From Mariannaea sp. PMI_226 (lineage: Eukaryota > Ascomycota > Sordariomycetes > Hypocreales > Nectriaceae): DNA of 64,000 nucleotides. The notes under the pieces were generated by a model. It saw only the letters and a list, made by a program, of their open reading frames with translations. It was not told the origin of the DNA and searched no databases. A program made the translations under genes and the position numbers. Each line of letters begins with the position of its first letter. Position 1 is the first letter of the stretch. Below, one piece after another: positions 25,262-37,508 of the stretch. The stretch is taken from NCBI GenBank assembly GCA_024336345.1, contig JANFOG010000011.1, positions 558,001 through 622,000 of the forward strand. Direction: 5' to 3'.

Positions 25262-27914
25262 GGCGCACTCTCAACACCAACCACCTCACGTGCGCCCAAA
25301 AAACACACTGTAATGGCGGGCTGCGATGTCTGATTGCTTGATGTGACGTATGAAAGCGGAGACTGGAAGCCAGCGGGTGGCCGAAGGAGACGTCGGGATG
25401 GTAGATTGCCCTCGAGTATGTTTTCGATCAGGGCTTTGTCGTCGAAAGATCGTAAGAGGGGAAACAAATGAGGTTTGGGTGATGGTGATACAGATATGAG
25501 CAAAAGATGAAAAGGTTAAAATTATCAAAACGGCCGGAGGGTGCCACAAGGTCATGAGGCAACTGAGGCGTCGTCGGCTTATCACTGGTGACTGATGCCA
25601 GCCCAGCAGTGGCTGACTGACCCAAGTTCAGGCAGAGACCAGGCAGATCTTGGTCCGGAACTTGGGGAGACCCCTGTATTGCCGGGTGGGATCCCTATAT
25701 TTTTAGTGGCTGAGTGCACATAGCTCAGGCGGTCAGCAGTCGGTAGTGGGGCTAACTGGGGACTTGCTCAGGCGCCGTCCTCCATACGCTTCACTGGAAA
25801 CAACTTTGAAGCTTAGAGTGAGACCTGGCAACCAAGTACCTCTGTTGCTGTAGTCGCGCAGAAATATACGATCAAGAATACTTTTCCCCAAGGTAACGCA
25901 GTGACGTCGATGCACGCCATCATCCCAGTAGCATCACGACCGCCCCTCCTCATAGTGCAATAATGCATAGTAGGCTCTCGGGATGCATGTCATTGATCAG
26001 AGTATGTGCAAGAAATTCTGAGCACTAGTTAGAGCAGTTTGCATTTCCACGAGACGTGGTAAAGTACAGACCAGATACCAGATGACTGAGGATCGTGTAT
26101 TGGTAGCTGATCAACCGACCTCTCTCCATAGCGGCAGATCAACTGACCTTTGGAGATGAATGTTTCACATGTCTCACCAATTTATTATTTGCGACTTGCC
26201 GGTTGCGTCACCGATAAAGACTCCACCAGAATCCGAGGGACCCCCACCAAGCTCTGTACTCAGCGAGCGACTCCAATGTAAACGCCGCCGTCATAACCTT
26301 GCCTATCTTGCTACCTAACGTAGGCAGCTGTAATTCATTCGCGATGTTTACTGGTAGGTAAAATGATATGAACCGAAAACCACTTTGTTGTCATAATTAA
26401 TCACCTTGCATGATTTCTGTCATGACTTCCCTGTACTTGGTATACCGGCTTACACGACCTGTGTCTTTTCCCCGCTGTTGCCTGTGCTACAATGAAAAAT
26501 TCAGCTCGATAAGCTGCTAGCCATGGTATACAAAATCAATTTGTCAATTAATATCGCGATATAATGTCTAGCCTGCGTTACACTGGTTTGGTTCAGAGTA
26601 TTCATCAGACAAGTGGGAAACCGCAAGAAGATAGAATATGTGAATACCAACATTTGAGCCGGTTTACGAATAGCCATCTGTCGCGATGAAGTTGCTAATT
26701 ACCACAAATCGATCAAGAGGTTTCGAGTAGGCCTGCAACAAGTATGGATGTAGAATAACAGTTTCTTCGTGAATCAGGAGCGATTTAAGAAAGCAAATGA
26801 AGGTATCGACTCTGAATATAGTCGGAGAAGCCGTATTTCTGTGTTCGGAGACAAAATGAAATGTATCCTACACTCATTGGGCTTTGACAAGTCCATGAGG
26901 AGGACTATGCATCCATTTCAACTGGCAATATTTCCTGCTCTTGAAGCCCTAGGCGCTTGAGTTAGGTCAACTTTGGTAGTCGTTCGGGCTCACGACATCG
27001 CTACGAATCTACTGCAAATTGCATCGAATTGCCATAACTCATTTGAGGGACGGTGAGACGAGGCGAACAATTTCAAGATCATAGCAGCCTTCCAAGCTGG
27101 AAAAGGAAAGAGTCAAAGTATATTCCGCATTATGCCTATTTTTCTTAAAGATCCGGCATATCGAGCGAAGTCTTGACTTTAGCACGCGGAAAAGCATTCT
27201 ATTTACTGTATGAGCCGATGGGTTAATTATGTGTTGTCGTTGGATCATGTATAAACGGCCACCCACTTATACAGAGATATATCTCGAGAATAAATGACCA
27301 CCAGCCTGAACTGTCATATTGTGTCTTGGAGTACGAAGTAGCGAGTAATTACCTGCGGCTCTTCATACAAAAAGCCAACCCCTGATCGGATTAGGCGGTT
27401 CAAGCCCCCCCCCGCTAATCAGCAATGGCGCCGTCGTCTATCCCATTCTTGTGGCTCCATAACATCATCACCTGCAACGGCCGCCCGGTTCTCTCGACGT
27501 TAAACCTTTGTCCATCCCTTGTTTTCTCCCTCTCTCGTTTTACCGTTCTAATTCCTGTCCTTTCCTGTCTACCTTGCTGCATACGCATGGGTATCATTCA
27601 TTTTCCATCTAAACCAAGCACAGAATATCCAATCAATATTCCACTTCCTTGCTCTACATTGTATTAAGCTTTAGAGACATCATTGTTTCAGCCTCTCCCG
27701 CATCTACCTCGCGACAGGCCACCCTGGAAAGCACGTGCCCCCATCTCTGTCCAACGTTCGAATTGCTCTCGCAACACCTCTACTTCCCCCAACATAAGTA
27801 TTGGGACACAGATTCTCTTCCTTCTCACCCCGTATTCCTCTCTTCAGATTCGAACCTCCTCTGTGCTTTTCCCTCTCCTAACCTGCATCTCAACCCAACA
27901 TACATTCCTCCTCC
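25262..27914. other. Long intergenic region, divergent promoters
   Basis: 2.65 kb between the choline-transporter-like gene (-) and the Rab gene (+). No supportable gene. The part upstream of the Rab ATG is strongly pyrimidine-rich (about 27500-27900), a common fungal promoter/leader feature, and includes a GCACGTGC at about 27734-27741. AT-rich stretches near 26300-26700 hold nothing recognisable. Confidence 0.5.
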
Positions 27915-28700
27915 ATGTCATCCACCCCCTGGGACTACATCGCCAAGCTTGTCTGCATCGGCGACTCAGGATGTGGCAAGTCTAGTCTCACCATTCGCCT
28001 CTGTGAAGGCCGCTTCTCCCCCCATCACGACGTCACCATCGGTGTTGAGTTCGGCTCTCGCATCGTCCCTGTCGGTCCGCCACACTCTCAGCCTTCCGAC
28101 TCTATCCCTTCGCTCTCCAACGATCCCTCAGACCCAGACCCCGCCGAGACCAAACCAGATGGCCTTCCCGAACCTCCGCGAGAATCAGGGCCCCCGCAAC
28201 CCCAAAAGCACATGAAGCTCTCCTTGTGGGACACAGCTGGCCAAGAGACCTACAAATCTGTTACCAGATCATACTTCCGCGGTGCTAGCGGCGCTCTCCT
28301 CGTCTTCGACCTCTCTCGCAAGCAAACCTTCCAACACGTTACTGACTGGCTGAACGACCTAAGGCAAATTGCCGAGCCAGATATCGTCGTTATTCTCGTC
28401 GGAAACAAGGCCGACCTTGCCAAACAGGAGGACAACAAGCGGGAAGTCACACGAGAGGAGGCTGAAGAATGGGCCCGCAGAAACGGTGTCCTTGAGTACG
28501 TGGAGACGAGCGCTAAGAGCGGCGAGAATGTTGAAAAGGCATTCATGCGTGTCGCCGAACGCATATACAACAATATCCAAGCTGGAAAATACGACCTCAA
28601 CGACCGGAGATCTGGTGTCAAGGGGCCCACGGCTGGTGGAAGCCGACAAGTGAGGCTAGGCAACGACTCGAACAAATCAGTGGCCGGAGGCTGCTGCTAA
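27915..28700 (+). CDS. Rab-family GTPase (Ypt4/Rab4-like) with insertion
   Basis: Membrane-traffic GTPase, single exon, 261 aa. G motifs: P-loop GDSGCGKSS (16-24), switch I HDVTIGVEFGSRIV (Thr41), G3 WDTAGQE (105-111), G4 NKAD, G5 ETSAKSG, and C-terminal CC for double prenylation. The stretch RSYFRGASGALLVFDL and the pattern around it fit the Rab2/4/14 group, where fungal Ypt4 belongs. The normal short turn between the two interswitch strands is replaced by about 45 Pro/Ser/Asp-rich residues (about 53-98). No splice signals remove it: the segment is GC-rich, in frame and stop-free. At 261 aa the protein is longer than the usual 200-215. Endosomal or recycling function is inferred from family only. 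Confidence 0.92.
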   Translation: MSSTPWDYIAKLVCIGDSGCGKSSLTIRLCEGRFSPHHDVTIGVEFGSRIVPVGPPHSQPSDSIPSLSNDPSDPDPAETKPDGLPEPPRESGPPQPQKHMKLSLWDTAGQETYKSVTRSYFRGASGALLVFDLSRKQTFQHVTDWLNDLRQIAEPDIVVILVGNKADLAKQEDNKREVTREEAEEWARRNGVLEYVETSAKSGENVEKAFMRVAERIYNNIQAGKYDLNDRRSGVKGPTAGGSRQVRLGNDSNKSVAGGCC

Positions 28701-29308
28701 TCCCAAGAATGGAATGGAATGGGAAACTCAGAGTGAAGAGAGATGGGATCTGTACGGACTACGAGAAGAGGAATTGTCACAGATATGCAAACCCGGTCTA
28801 GGAGGCGCACGCACGTATCATGATACCCCCCCCTTGTCTGCAAAAGAAGGAAAGAAAGAAAGCCATTGTCATCAAAAACAAGTGTAGGAATTGAAACACT
28901 CATCATGGATTGTACAATAATGCGTAATACACTCTTCGGCCCTAACCGGCCACCAAAAAGACCCATCCAAAGAAATAGCCCTTCCTCTCATGTTGCATTA
29001 GACACGGAGCACATCCCAGTGAACTGTTCTTATAATCGCTCTTTTTAAATCTTTATATCCCCCAAGTCTCTTCCCCAGCCCAGATGTTTTTTAATATGAA
29101 AACCCTTAGTCTCACATAGGTCTCCTAATAGCTTCATTTGTATTCTCTCGAACCGATCCGCAAAGAAGGCAGAAGGAAGTGTTTTTTATCACCTCCCCTC
29201 CTTTCCATAATAAAAATTGAGTGCAACTCAATTGAAAAATGATCATAGGTATTTCGCTATGGAGCGAACTGAGCTCATCCATAGGCGCGCACGTGCGTGA
29301 AAGACCAT
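28701..29308. other. Convergent 3' region
   Basis: Shared downstream region of the Rab and PMT2 genes. A GCACGTGC-type palindrome lies near 29288-29295. No gene seen. Confidence 0.55.
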
Positions 29309-31771
29309 TTAGTCAGAGATACGCCAGTTATCAAACCACTTCATGTAACTGTACTGCTTGTTGGAGCCAGTCATACCCCAGCAGATAGGGATGAAGTAAA
29401 TGTACAGGCCAATGATGACAGTGTACAAAACACCGTAAACCACCGCCTGGAGAACCTTGTTGCGGTTTCGCACGAGCCAGTCTACCATGAAACCGAAGGT
29501 GAGAATGGCAAAATAGAGCGCAGGGTAGTAATGGTGCACGTAGGTGACACGTGCCATGATAACAAAGGGGAGGTAGTGAAGGAACCATCCAGCCATAGGG
29601 TAAAGAGCAGCGTAGTGAATTTGATCAATCTCTCCCTGGTTAAGGTCATTGAAACCACGCTGCCAGCGAAGGATGTACCAAAGAACAACCAGAGCAACAA
29701 CGCCGAGAGACATGGTGGAGCCCAAATAGACGAGAGGGTTACCGAGGAGGAAGTACTTGACGATATCGTCAGCCCACCCACACATTCGGAGACCAACGTT
29801 CAAGACAGGCCACTGCCACCACTTGGAGGCAAGATCATCCTGCTTATCAGGATCGGGGACCAAAGCGTTGTTGGAGGTCATCATCGCAACATTAAGGTGG
29901 ACGAAATCGTGGAAGAAAGGAGACGTGTAAACACCAGCCTCAGCAGGAGGAACTATAAAAAGTTAGCGTACTGAACGATATTTCGTGAATCGCATCACAT
30001 ACGTTTTTCGTTGGTGTGAGACTCAACGTTCCAGTGAGTGTAGGTGTCGCGCGGGTTATTGTCCTTGGTGCAGGTAACCTCAATCTGCTTGAAACCCCAC
30101 TGAGGCAGGTTTGTGTTTCCAGCTCGGAGGTAGCAGCCCATGACCTCGTTCTTCAGACGGAAAGCAGTGGTGAGTGTGCGAAGCTTGCTGTAATCCCGGG
30201 ACGCTGCGTCGCGAACAACTTCAATCTTCCAGTTATCCTTGTTATCGCCAACAGTCAGGTTGCCATAGCAAGAAACTTCCTTGTGGCCTCGGGTGATGGG
30301 GGCGGCAATATCGTGGGAGTGAAGGTTGCGGCCAGTCTGGGCGTGGACTAGGCGGACATAGTCACCATTGCCAATGTATCGGAGCTCGGGGTCCTCGGCA
30401 TTGTATTCGGCCTGGTTTCGGGTTGGGTAGAAGAACCAGTCGTTGTTAGTATCCTTGTGGTGGTAGCAAGTGACTTGCTGTTGCTTGGAACCTTCAGGAT
30501 AGGTTTGAACGTGAGAGTGCAAGAGTCCACCGCCATAACCCATGTTCTTGATGGTGGCACGGGAACCGAGAACAATCTCCAGAGGGCTGTCCTTTCCAAC
30601 GGTGGTGCCCTTCAGGTTGGCTTGGAACAGAGAGCTCATTTGAGCATCACCTGGGCCGGTCTTGTCGAGGATGGCGAAGTGCATAGCAAAGGAAAGGAGG
30701 TAGATAAGGAAGGGGACGATGATAAGACCAACGACTCGACTGACAACGTGTGCACCAAGGGTAGTCTACGCCGGTTAGTTTCCAAGAAACAAAAAAAAAA
30801 CTAAAACTCAAAGGTGATCAATCTACTTACGACTGGCATACGAGTGTCACCAAACTTGGTCCAAAGATCCTCAATGGTGTACAGGCCAACAAGAGCGGTG
30901 ACGAAGAGACCAACCAGCTTGACACTGCAGACGCAACCAATGCTAACACCAGTCAAGAGAAGCCAAAGGAACCACTCGGGCTCAAAGCTGTTGTGGCGTT
31001 GGTTGTGGAACTTGGACCAGCAGAAGACGGTGGCAACAGTGCCACAGAGAAGCATAGAGTCGAGGAGAATGAATCGGCTGATGGTGGTGTACGAGTTCTC
31101 GCAAAGAACCATGAGAGTGACGAGCCAAACAGCAGGACGGCGGAGCTGAAGCTCTCGGGCGGTGAAATAGGCGAGGGGAATGCAGACGATGCCAAAGGCA
31201 GCATTGAAAGCACGCATGAAGGTATAATCGACGTCTTCGGGGTATTTTTCGCCAGACTTGAACTCGAAAGATCCATTGTAACCAGCTAGGACTCCAGAGA
31301 GACCAACGAGCATCTTGCCGAGGGGAGGGTGCACATCGAAGTAGTATTCATGCTTGATGTAGTAGCTGCCAAACTTGCCGAAACTGTACAATGCAGGTTA
31401 GCGATGCGACTGGTGTAATCAAGGGTGATGAGCAAGCAACATACTGGGCTTCATCCCAGGTCACAATGTTGCTCAGGCCAATCTTCCATAGTCGGGTGAA
31501 GATCGCGAGGGCTGTGAAGATCAGAGGGGCAATGACAACCTCCCACTCGTCAAGGACGGTAAGGAAGGAAGGTCCCTAGACATCTAGTCAATATAAGGCA
31601 GTGCTATTAAAGCTTTCAAAGGCACTGCACCTTCTTCACAGGCTTTTTCTTGTCCTCGGGCTGAGGTGGTTGTTGCTGAAGCTGGGCTGGTTGTGCTCCA
31701 GCGACGGGGCGCTTTCTGAGACCATCGTTCAGGTCCGCGCCAGAGGCGACGACAGCCTTATCGGCAGCCAT
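29309..31771 (-). CDS. pmt2: Protein O-mannosyltransferase PMT2
   Basis: ER membrane enzyme that transfers mannose from dolichyl-phosphate-mannose to Ser/Thr of secretory proteins. Exons 31631-31771, 31445-31575, 30831-31383, 30003-30765, 29309-29952 give 743 aa, the typical PMT2 size. The acidic catalytic motif is [14 protein letters not shown] (Asp88-Glu89), restored by splice 2, followed by [16 protein letters not shown]. The luminal centre carries MIR repeats ([20 protein letters not shown], and then [16 protein letters not shown] with KEVSCYGN). The C-terminal membrane part has WFLHYLPF and YPALYFA and ends WFDNWRISD. Intron 1 must use a GTGCAG donor to keep [12 protein letters not shown] in frame, which is non-consensus. 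PMT2-family proteins usually pair with PMT1-family partners. Confidence 0.95.
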
Positions 31772-32494
31772 CTGTGTTCGATCGGGGCGAGGTGAGGCTG
31801 GCCGGAGAGAGGAGATTGTCGCTGACGAAAGAAAAGGGAGAAAGATGGAAAGATGTCGACCAAGAGAAGCCGAAACGACAGCGAAAAAATAAAAAGGACT
31901 GGACGAGCTGGTCAAAGACTCAAAACGGCGAAATGGGTGGAACAGGCGTCCTCCCAAAAAAAAATTGTCGGGGCCGTGGTTCAATACAAATACCAAGGCA
32001 GAACAGCCAGGGTCCATGAGCTTCCAAGAAGGAGGAAGAAGAAGAAGAAGAATAGAATGGTCCGGAGAAAGAATTGAGCGATGGGATGGGGTCGAGAGAC
32101 GAAGACGACATGCACTCACAGGCGGCGAGGATGGGACGGTCCCCTGAAATGCCACATATGCTGCTTCACGGCTGCACTAACTCTACCTGCACGAAGCACG
32201 GTGTAATATGGACAGTGGCTGACAATCCAGGGGAGAGCTGTGGTCGGGAACGGTACGTACCCACCGGCTGCGGATAAGGCAGGCTTTCCGCTGTTCCTGG
32301 CTTCCTGGCTCCAACCCCGTGAGACGGATCGAGCACATGTAAGAATGGGGCCGTCTGTTTCCAGTTTCCGTTTTCCGTTGACTCTGAGCCAGTCGAAACA
32401 TTGAAACACTCCGCCTACAGGTCAGCTCTGCTACAGGGGGGGTGGAAGGAGGCTGAGGATCATATTACATAGTACTCCGTATTATTCAATGGAA

Positions 32495-32510
32495 CCCCCC
32501 CCCCCCCCCC
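32495..32510. repeat. Poly-C tract
   Basis: Sixteen consecutive C residues, flanked by AA on both sides. Likely length-variable and prone to sequencing error. Confidence 0.9.
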
Positions 32511-33996
32511 AACAGCTTCAACGTCCATCATCAGCGGATTTTTTTCGTTCCCACATGTCAATTAGCCCACGCCCCAGCAATTCAGCCCCTTTGATAGTGC
32601 TGCAACTAGTCTGGTCTGTAGTGCGCTGAAAGAAGCCACGCTTCGTCAGGGAAATTCTTCAACACGGAGGGAGTATGGTCAGAGGAGGGTAGTCTGTCTG
32701 TAGGCCAGTCTCACTTTCAATTGCACGAACCATGGTCTTCATTTGGTTCGATCCCGCTAGCTGCAATCAAACCAGATCGCCCTTCCCACAGAAGCGACTA
32801 GGGAGGGGCCTGGATCATCTGAATCATGTCAGAACGCAACCCGATGTACCATGTCTATCACAAATTCTTGATCAAGGCACCATACTCCCTCGAGTTATCC
32901 GCCCAGGTAACTTGGGCTCATACCTGTTTAGCAGGGCAAGCTCACTTCAATTTCCACTCAGTCTGAAAGAGTGTGCTTATCGAACGTACTCTTCATAGGT
33001 TCCTTGATGTTATAAGTTGGCTTGTGCCCACAGCTTCAGACGAACATCGTTTTTGAGTTGATACACCACAACAAACAGTGAAATCAGTGGACGATACCGC
33101 CTGATAATCCCTTTCCCCCATCTTTGATACAGATGATTACAATTGATCCTTTCCAAATTGTGATAGTTTCGATTCTAACGGCGAAACACTGCATAATCTC
33201 ATCTCTGATGGTCATGAGTGGTGACATTTTTTCGATTTGCAAGGATCTGAATTCACGACAAAATTTGCAGCTTTGCATGAGGAAAAATATTTATAAGTTA
33301 CCTGTCAAAGAAGAGTTTTACCTATAATTGATTCTAGTAAAAAGACGAATACCAATATCGGCATACTCGCCTACAAGTCTGCGAGTCCGGCATCGATCGT
33401 GGCCTAGTTACAGCCATGACATGACCACTTACCTCGTCTCCTCCTACCGTTGTGGGGGACCCGACGTCTGGGTGCTTCCCGCTCACCCAAGTCTAAGCTT
33501 CCATTATACTCATTTACATTAGTCCGGAGAACATGGTCATACCCTTAACCATAAGGCCTATGACATTCGCTCAATCCTGCTAGTCTCACCTGTTCAGTCT
33601 CAAAATCTGGCTAACTTCGGAGAATATGTTATGAAACACGCATCTTCTGGCTATGGGAATTTTCTTCTTAGTCGTGCAATTCCGGCATTCTCTTGAAGCC
33701 ATTTTGGATATGGAGATGTGGCAAACTTGCGTGACCCTCAGGGACCCCCTATTCCTCGAATTTAACACAGGTACCGTACCCTTCCAGCAGCAATGGCGCT
33801 GCAGCTTTTGATGGCTTGTTCTCGATGTGGATCACTAATCTGTAATGGCAGGCCGTAAAGCCAGCTTCGCTTGTTATCTGCCAGTTCTGTCAAAACGAAA
33901 CAATTCGCATTGTTACTCGTCGACAGCGCGTGTTTCGTTTATCTCAGGGCCGTATTTGATAAACTTGTAACATGTTTTGCGTGCGACCGTCGCAAC

Positions 33997-34044
33997 CAGT
34001 TCAATAGCCAGTTCAATAGCCAGTTCAATAGCCAGTTCAATAGC
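33997..34044. repeat. 12-bp tandem repeat, 4 copies
   Basis: CAGTTCAATAGC repeated four times without change. One frame reads QFNS units inside a short open frame (33871-34254) that I do not consider a gene. Confidence 0.9.
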
Positions 34045-34645
34045 CACGAACGAACCCTCCCTTCCATGCCATACCAGGAATGTACCCATCTGATTAGGGC
34101 CTCAGCTTACTGCAGTGGCCCGCTAATAAATCCCCCAATTGCCAAGTTAGGTACTGTACATATTACCATAGTTGCTGCGAAGTTCGGAGGGTTGGTCCTG
34201 CAGTTGGGGGAGCCCCATGGTGGTCCTTACTTGGCTTCCAGAACGGGTTGGTGACAGCAGAATCAATCACATGCTGCGAATCGTAGATGCGGGTCCCGCC
34301 CGCCTCACTGCCTTTTGGCTAACCCCCGAACCTGGACCACAACGCCTTATGTCATCCATCCATCTTGTGGCTCGTCGCAGGTCACCCTCTCAAGTTCTCG
34401 TCATCCCGCCTTCATGTGCTCGTAAGGCGTTCAATTAGTCTTCCACGGATCCCCTCCTTTTTTTGGTACTGGTTCCCTTTGCTCGCTTTTGTCTTTGTTT
34501 GGCGCAATCTATTTCTCTCCCACACCATTTCTGTTTCTCTGAGAATCCCCTCCCCCCCTCGAGTCCATAGCAGAGGACGAGGTGCTCACGCTACGTACTA
34601 ACTACCGCCGTCTTCCCCTCGCCACCATCCTCCACCTGGGCTTCA

Positions 34646-36593
34646 ATGTCGGCCTACCCTTACTCCTACGTCTCCGAATTCATTATCAATCCCGTCCTGC
34701 GTCAAGCCCGTAGATTTTCTGAGATCTCTCGTTCTACCTTTGCAAGTGACGGAGATGAGCTCCCCGACCACCAAGACGCAATGAGCAACTCAGGCCACAT
34801 CGAGGTCCCTGAGCTCGAACCAGCCGCCCCCCTCGAAACTCTCTCCACCCGGCCCCTCAGCTCCTCGACACTGGAGACAAGAGTTGAAGAAACCGACCCA
34901 ATTCCCATCATGGTAGAGTCATCTCCTCGGCGCGACCATATCAGTCTTGCTCTGAGCCCCGGAAGCTCGCGTAAGATCCCTGAAGATGACGGTATGCGAG
35001 TGCTCAGGACCAGAATCCATGCTATCAACGCACGCGACATTTCCTCGACAGATAAGGCCAAGTTGATACATGACGCTCTTTTGGAGGGCTACCACGCCTC
35101 CAAAACTGGCCCAGTAATCGCGAAAGTTGTGGAGCATGGAGAGCTGCCGGAGTTGATCCTCGCCCAATCTCCGACTTCGCCAACGCTCAAGTTCTGGCCA
35201 AACCAAGCAGGAGAAACACAAGGTTCCGAAAAGTTCATTCTTTCTGCCGACGATATCAAACCCACGTATGTGCCAGTCAAGACTCCGAAGCGCCACGGTA
35301 GTGAGACTCCGGTGATGCCGCTGGAGGAGTCAGAGGATACTGAGCAATATGCCATCCAACCTCTCGGTTGCCAACATTATGAAAGAAACGTCAAACTTCA
35401 GTGTTTCACTTGCAAGAAGTGGTACACGTGCCGTTTTTGTCATGATGCGGTTGAGGACCACAATCTTGTTCGTAGAGAAACAAGAAACATGCTCTGTATG
35501 CTCTGCACTACGCCTCAGAAAGCATCTGATACGTGCGTCAACTGTGGCGAGATTGCTGCCCATTACTATTGTAACATCTGCAAACTCTGGGAGAATCGCC
35601 AGAGCAAGTCGATCTACCATTGCAACGATTGCGGAATTTGTCGGAAAGGGTTAGGCTTGGGGAAAGACTTCTTCCACTGCAAGGTATGCCGAGATCTTTT
35701 TTGGTTGTCAACAATACCATGGCCATTACTAATTGAGTTAGACCTGTCGTGCGTGTATTTCAACATCGATTGAGAGCTCGCACAAGTGTATTGAGCGATC
35801 TACTGATTGCGACTGTCCGATTTGTGGAGAGTACATGTTCACATCTCCCCGACCCGTCGTCTTCATGGCTTGTGGTCATAGCATTCATAAGAGGTGCTAT
35901 GACCAGCACATGAAAGTGTCATACAAGTGCCCAATCTGCAATAAGAGCTTGGCCAATATGGAGAGTCAGTTCAGAAACCTGGATGTGGCTATTCAGAGTC
36001 AACCCATGCCCCCGGAGTTCCGTGACACAACCGCCGTCATTTTGTGCAACGACTGCTCAGGAAAGAGCACAGTTCGCTATCACTGGCTTGGCCTAAAGTG
36101 CTCGATATGTCGGTCCTACAATACTGTGGAGCTGAATATCAATGGCGGCGACTGTGGAGGACCAGGACAAGCGCAACCATCCTTGACCGAGGAGGGAGAG
36201 CCATCGGTCAATTTGTCACAGGCAAGTGAATCTATGCGACAGGTTCCTTCAACTACACCAGTCAATCGTCTACTATCTTCCACAACTGCCAACCGTCGAA
36301 GGCACTCATCGCATGGTATTGAGGCACAGGTTCGTGCACCAGACAGAATTGCACGGTCAGTGTCACCTCCCAATATGGGATTAGACGCTATCATGGCTCA
36401 TCTGCCTCCAGACGACGAATCAGACGACGATATTCTCGGCATTTGGAGGCGCCCTGAAGATGATGCTTCAAGCAGTGAGGACGATGAAGATTCTGAAGTC
36501 GAAAATGGCTTAGATGTATCAGATGCTGAAGATGATGAAGATGACGAAGACGAAGACGATGAGAATGATATTGTCCTCTTCGGACACAGGTAA
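34646..36593 (+). CDS. CHY zinc finger and RING-H2 E3 ubiquitin ligase
   Basis: Predicted ubiquitin ligase of the Pirh2 (RCHY1) type, 629 aa. Exons 34646-35683 and 35742-36593 (58-bp intron, phase 0). The first 235 residues are disordered and Ser/Pro-rich. The CHY finger starts at about 240 (LGCQHYERNVKLQCFTCKKW, then YTCRFCHDAVEDHN and MLCMLC), followed by a CTCHY segment (CGEIAAHYYCNICKLW, then YHCNDCGICRKG). A RING-H2 finger lies at about 372-416 (DCPICGEYMF, MACGHSIHKRCYDQH, YKCPICNKS). A rubredoxin-like zinc ribbon follows (LCNDCSGKSTVRYHWLGLKC and CSICRSYNT). The tail is Ser-rich and ends in a long Asp/Glu run. In this family the fingers recruit E2 enzyme and substrate. The target here is unknown. 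Confidence 0.93.
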
Positions 36594-37116
36594 TCGACAT
36601 TGGGCCTTCACTTGCTTTATGGGCGACAGATGAACAGAACCCAATTTGACTTATTTTTGTTTTTGGGATATCCATTTTCTGTATGGCGTTGGGTGGGTAG
36701 TATTTTAAACTATTGGGAGGATGCTAGTCGGGTTTATTCATTATTCTCTTTGGGGACACCGCTACTGTTTGGCGTCTTATGAGAGGTTGATGTTATAACT
36801 GTTTACGTTCTGGTTCGAAAACCATGGATTACCCAGGACCGAGGGCAGGGAGTTTTGATTAAATGGGTGGTTTGTATGGCTGGGAGTTTATATGTATTGT
36901 TGGATAGGTTCTTTGGAATGCATGAATAACGAGCAGTGCTCTTTTTTTTATAGCCTTATAGCCTTGGCATGACACACTACCGCCATTGTGTACCCAAAAA
37001 AAAAAAAAGAGAGAGAAAGCAACTCCTAACTCCAATTGAATTAAATTCGTAATACTCCCAGTTTGTGTCCTCTTCATTCAGCATGTCAAGTCTCCATCTT
37101 GTTATCCAGAATCATC
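36594..37116. other. Convergent 3' region
   Basis: Shared downstream region of the CHY/RING and MZT1 genes. It contains an A13 run near 36996-37008. No gene seen. Confidence 0.55.
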
Positions 37117-37508
37117 TCATCGTCTTCTCGCAGCAGCAGCAACAGCAGCATTCTGCTCAACCGCCTGAGCTTCTTGTCTCAGCTCCTTGACGACTTGCTG
37201 GTTGCCAAAGAAAGTTAATACAGGGTCAAGGGAATTGCAAACGCCAGCCGTATTGTTTTACTAGTGGTTGGTGGGATGAAACTCACAGCCAAGGCTTCTG
37301 GGTTGACGCCACGCTCAATCATGGATATGCAGATTGACAGAGTTCGTCGATCGAGCTGGCAGTTCTAGAAGCAGGTTTGAGCAAGCTGATGAGAGATGTT
37401 GGTCAAAGGGGAAGGGGAGGAGGGGATAGGACTCACGAGAATGGTGGAGATTTCATGGAGAATGTCCACGGCCTGTTGCGCCGCAGCGTGCTTGTCTGTC
37501 TCGGGCAT
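37117..37508 (-). CDS. mzt1: Mitotic-spindle organizing protein 1 (MOZART1)
   Basis: Small gamma-tubulin-complex subunit that helps recruit and activate the complex at spindle pole bodies. Exons 37437-37508, 37287-37364, 37117-37197, with both introns in phase 0, give 76 aa. The protein reads [24 protein letters not shown], then [20 protein letters not shown] and NPEALA, then [15 protein letters not shown]. The [24 protein letters not shown] and V.ELR blocks are the hallmark three-helix pattern of the family. An Ala/Arg tail ([10 protein letters not shown]) ends it. The gene is easily missed because no exon exceeds 26 codons. Confidence 0.94.

Larger units (their letters stand above)
31772..34645. 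other. Long divergent intergenic region
   Basis: 2.87 kb between PMT2 (-) and the CHY/RING gene (+). No supportable gene. It contains a run of 16 C (32495-32510), a TACTCCGTA motif just before it (about 32472-32480), and a small 12-bp tandem repeat (33997-34044). The last 200 bp are pyrimidine-rich leader-type sequence. Confidence 0.5.

Noticed and set aside
25715..25745. tRNA D-arm-like TAGCTCAGGCGG
   Set aside because: No T-arm or acceptor stem follows at a suitable distance.
33871..34254. 127-aa frame containing QFNS repeats
   Set aside because: Only the repeat gives it regularity; the flanks do not look coding and the start context is poor.
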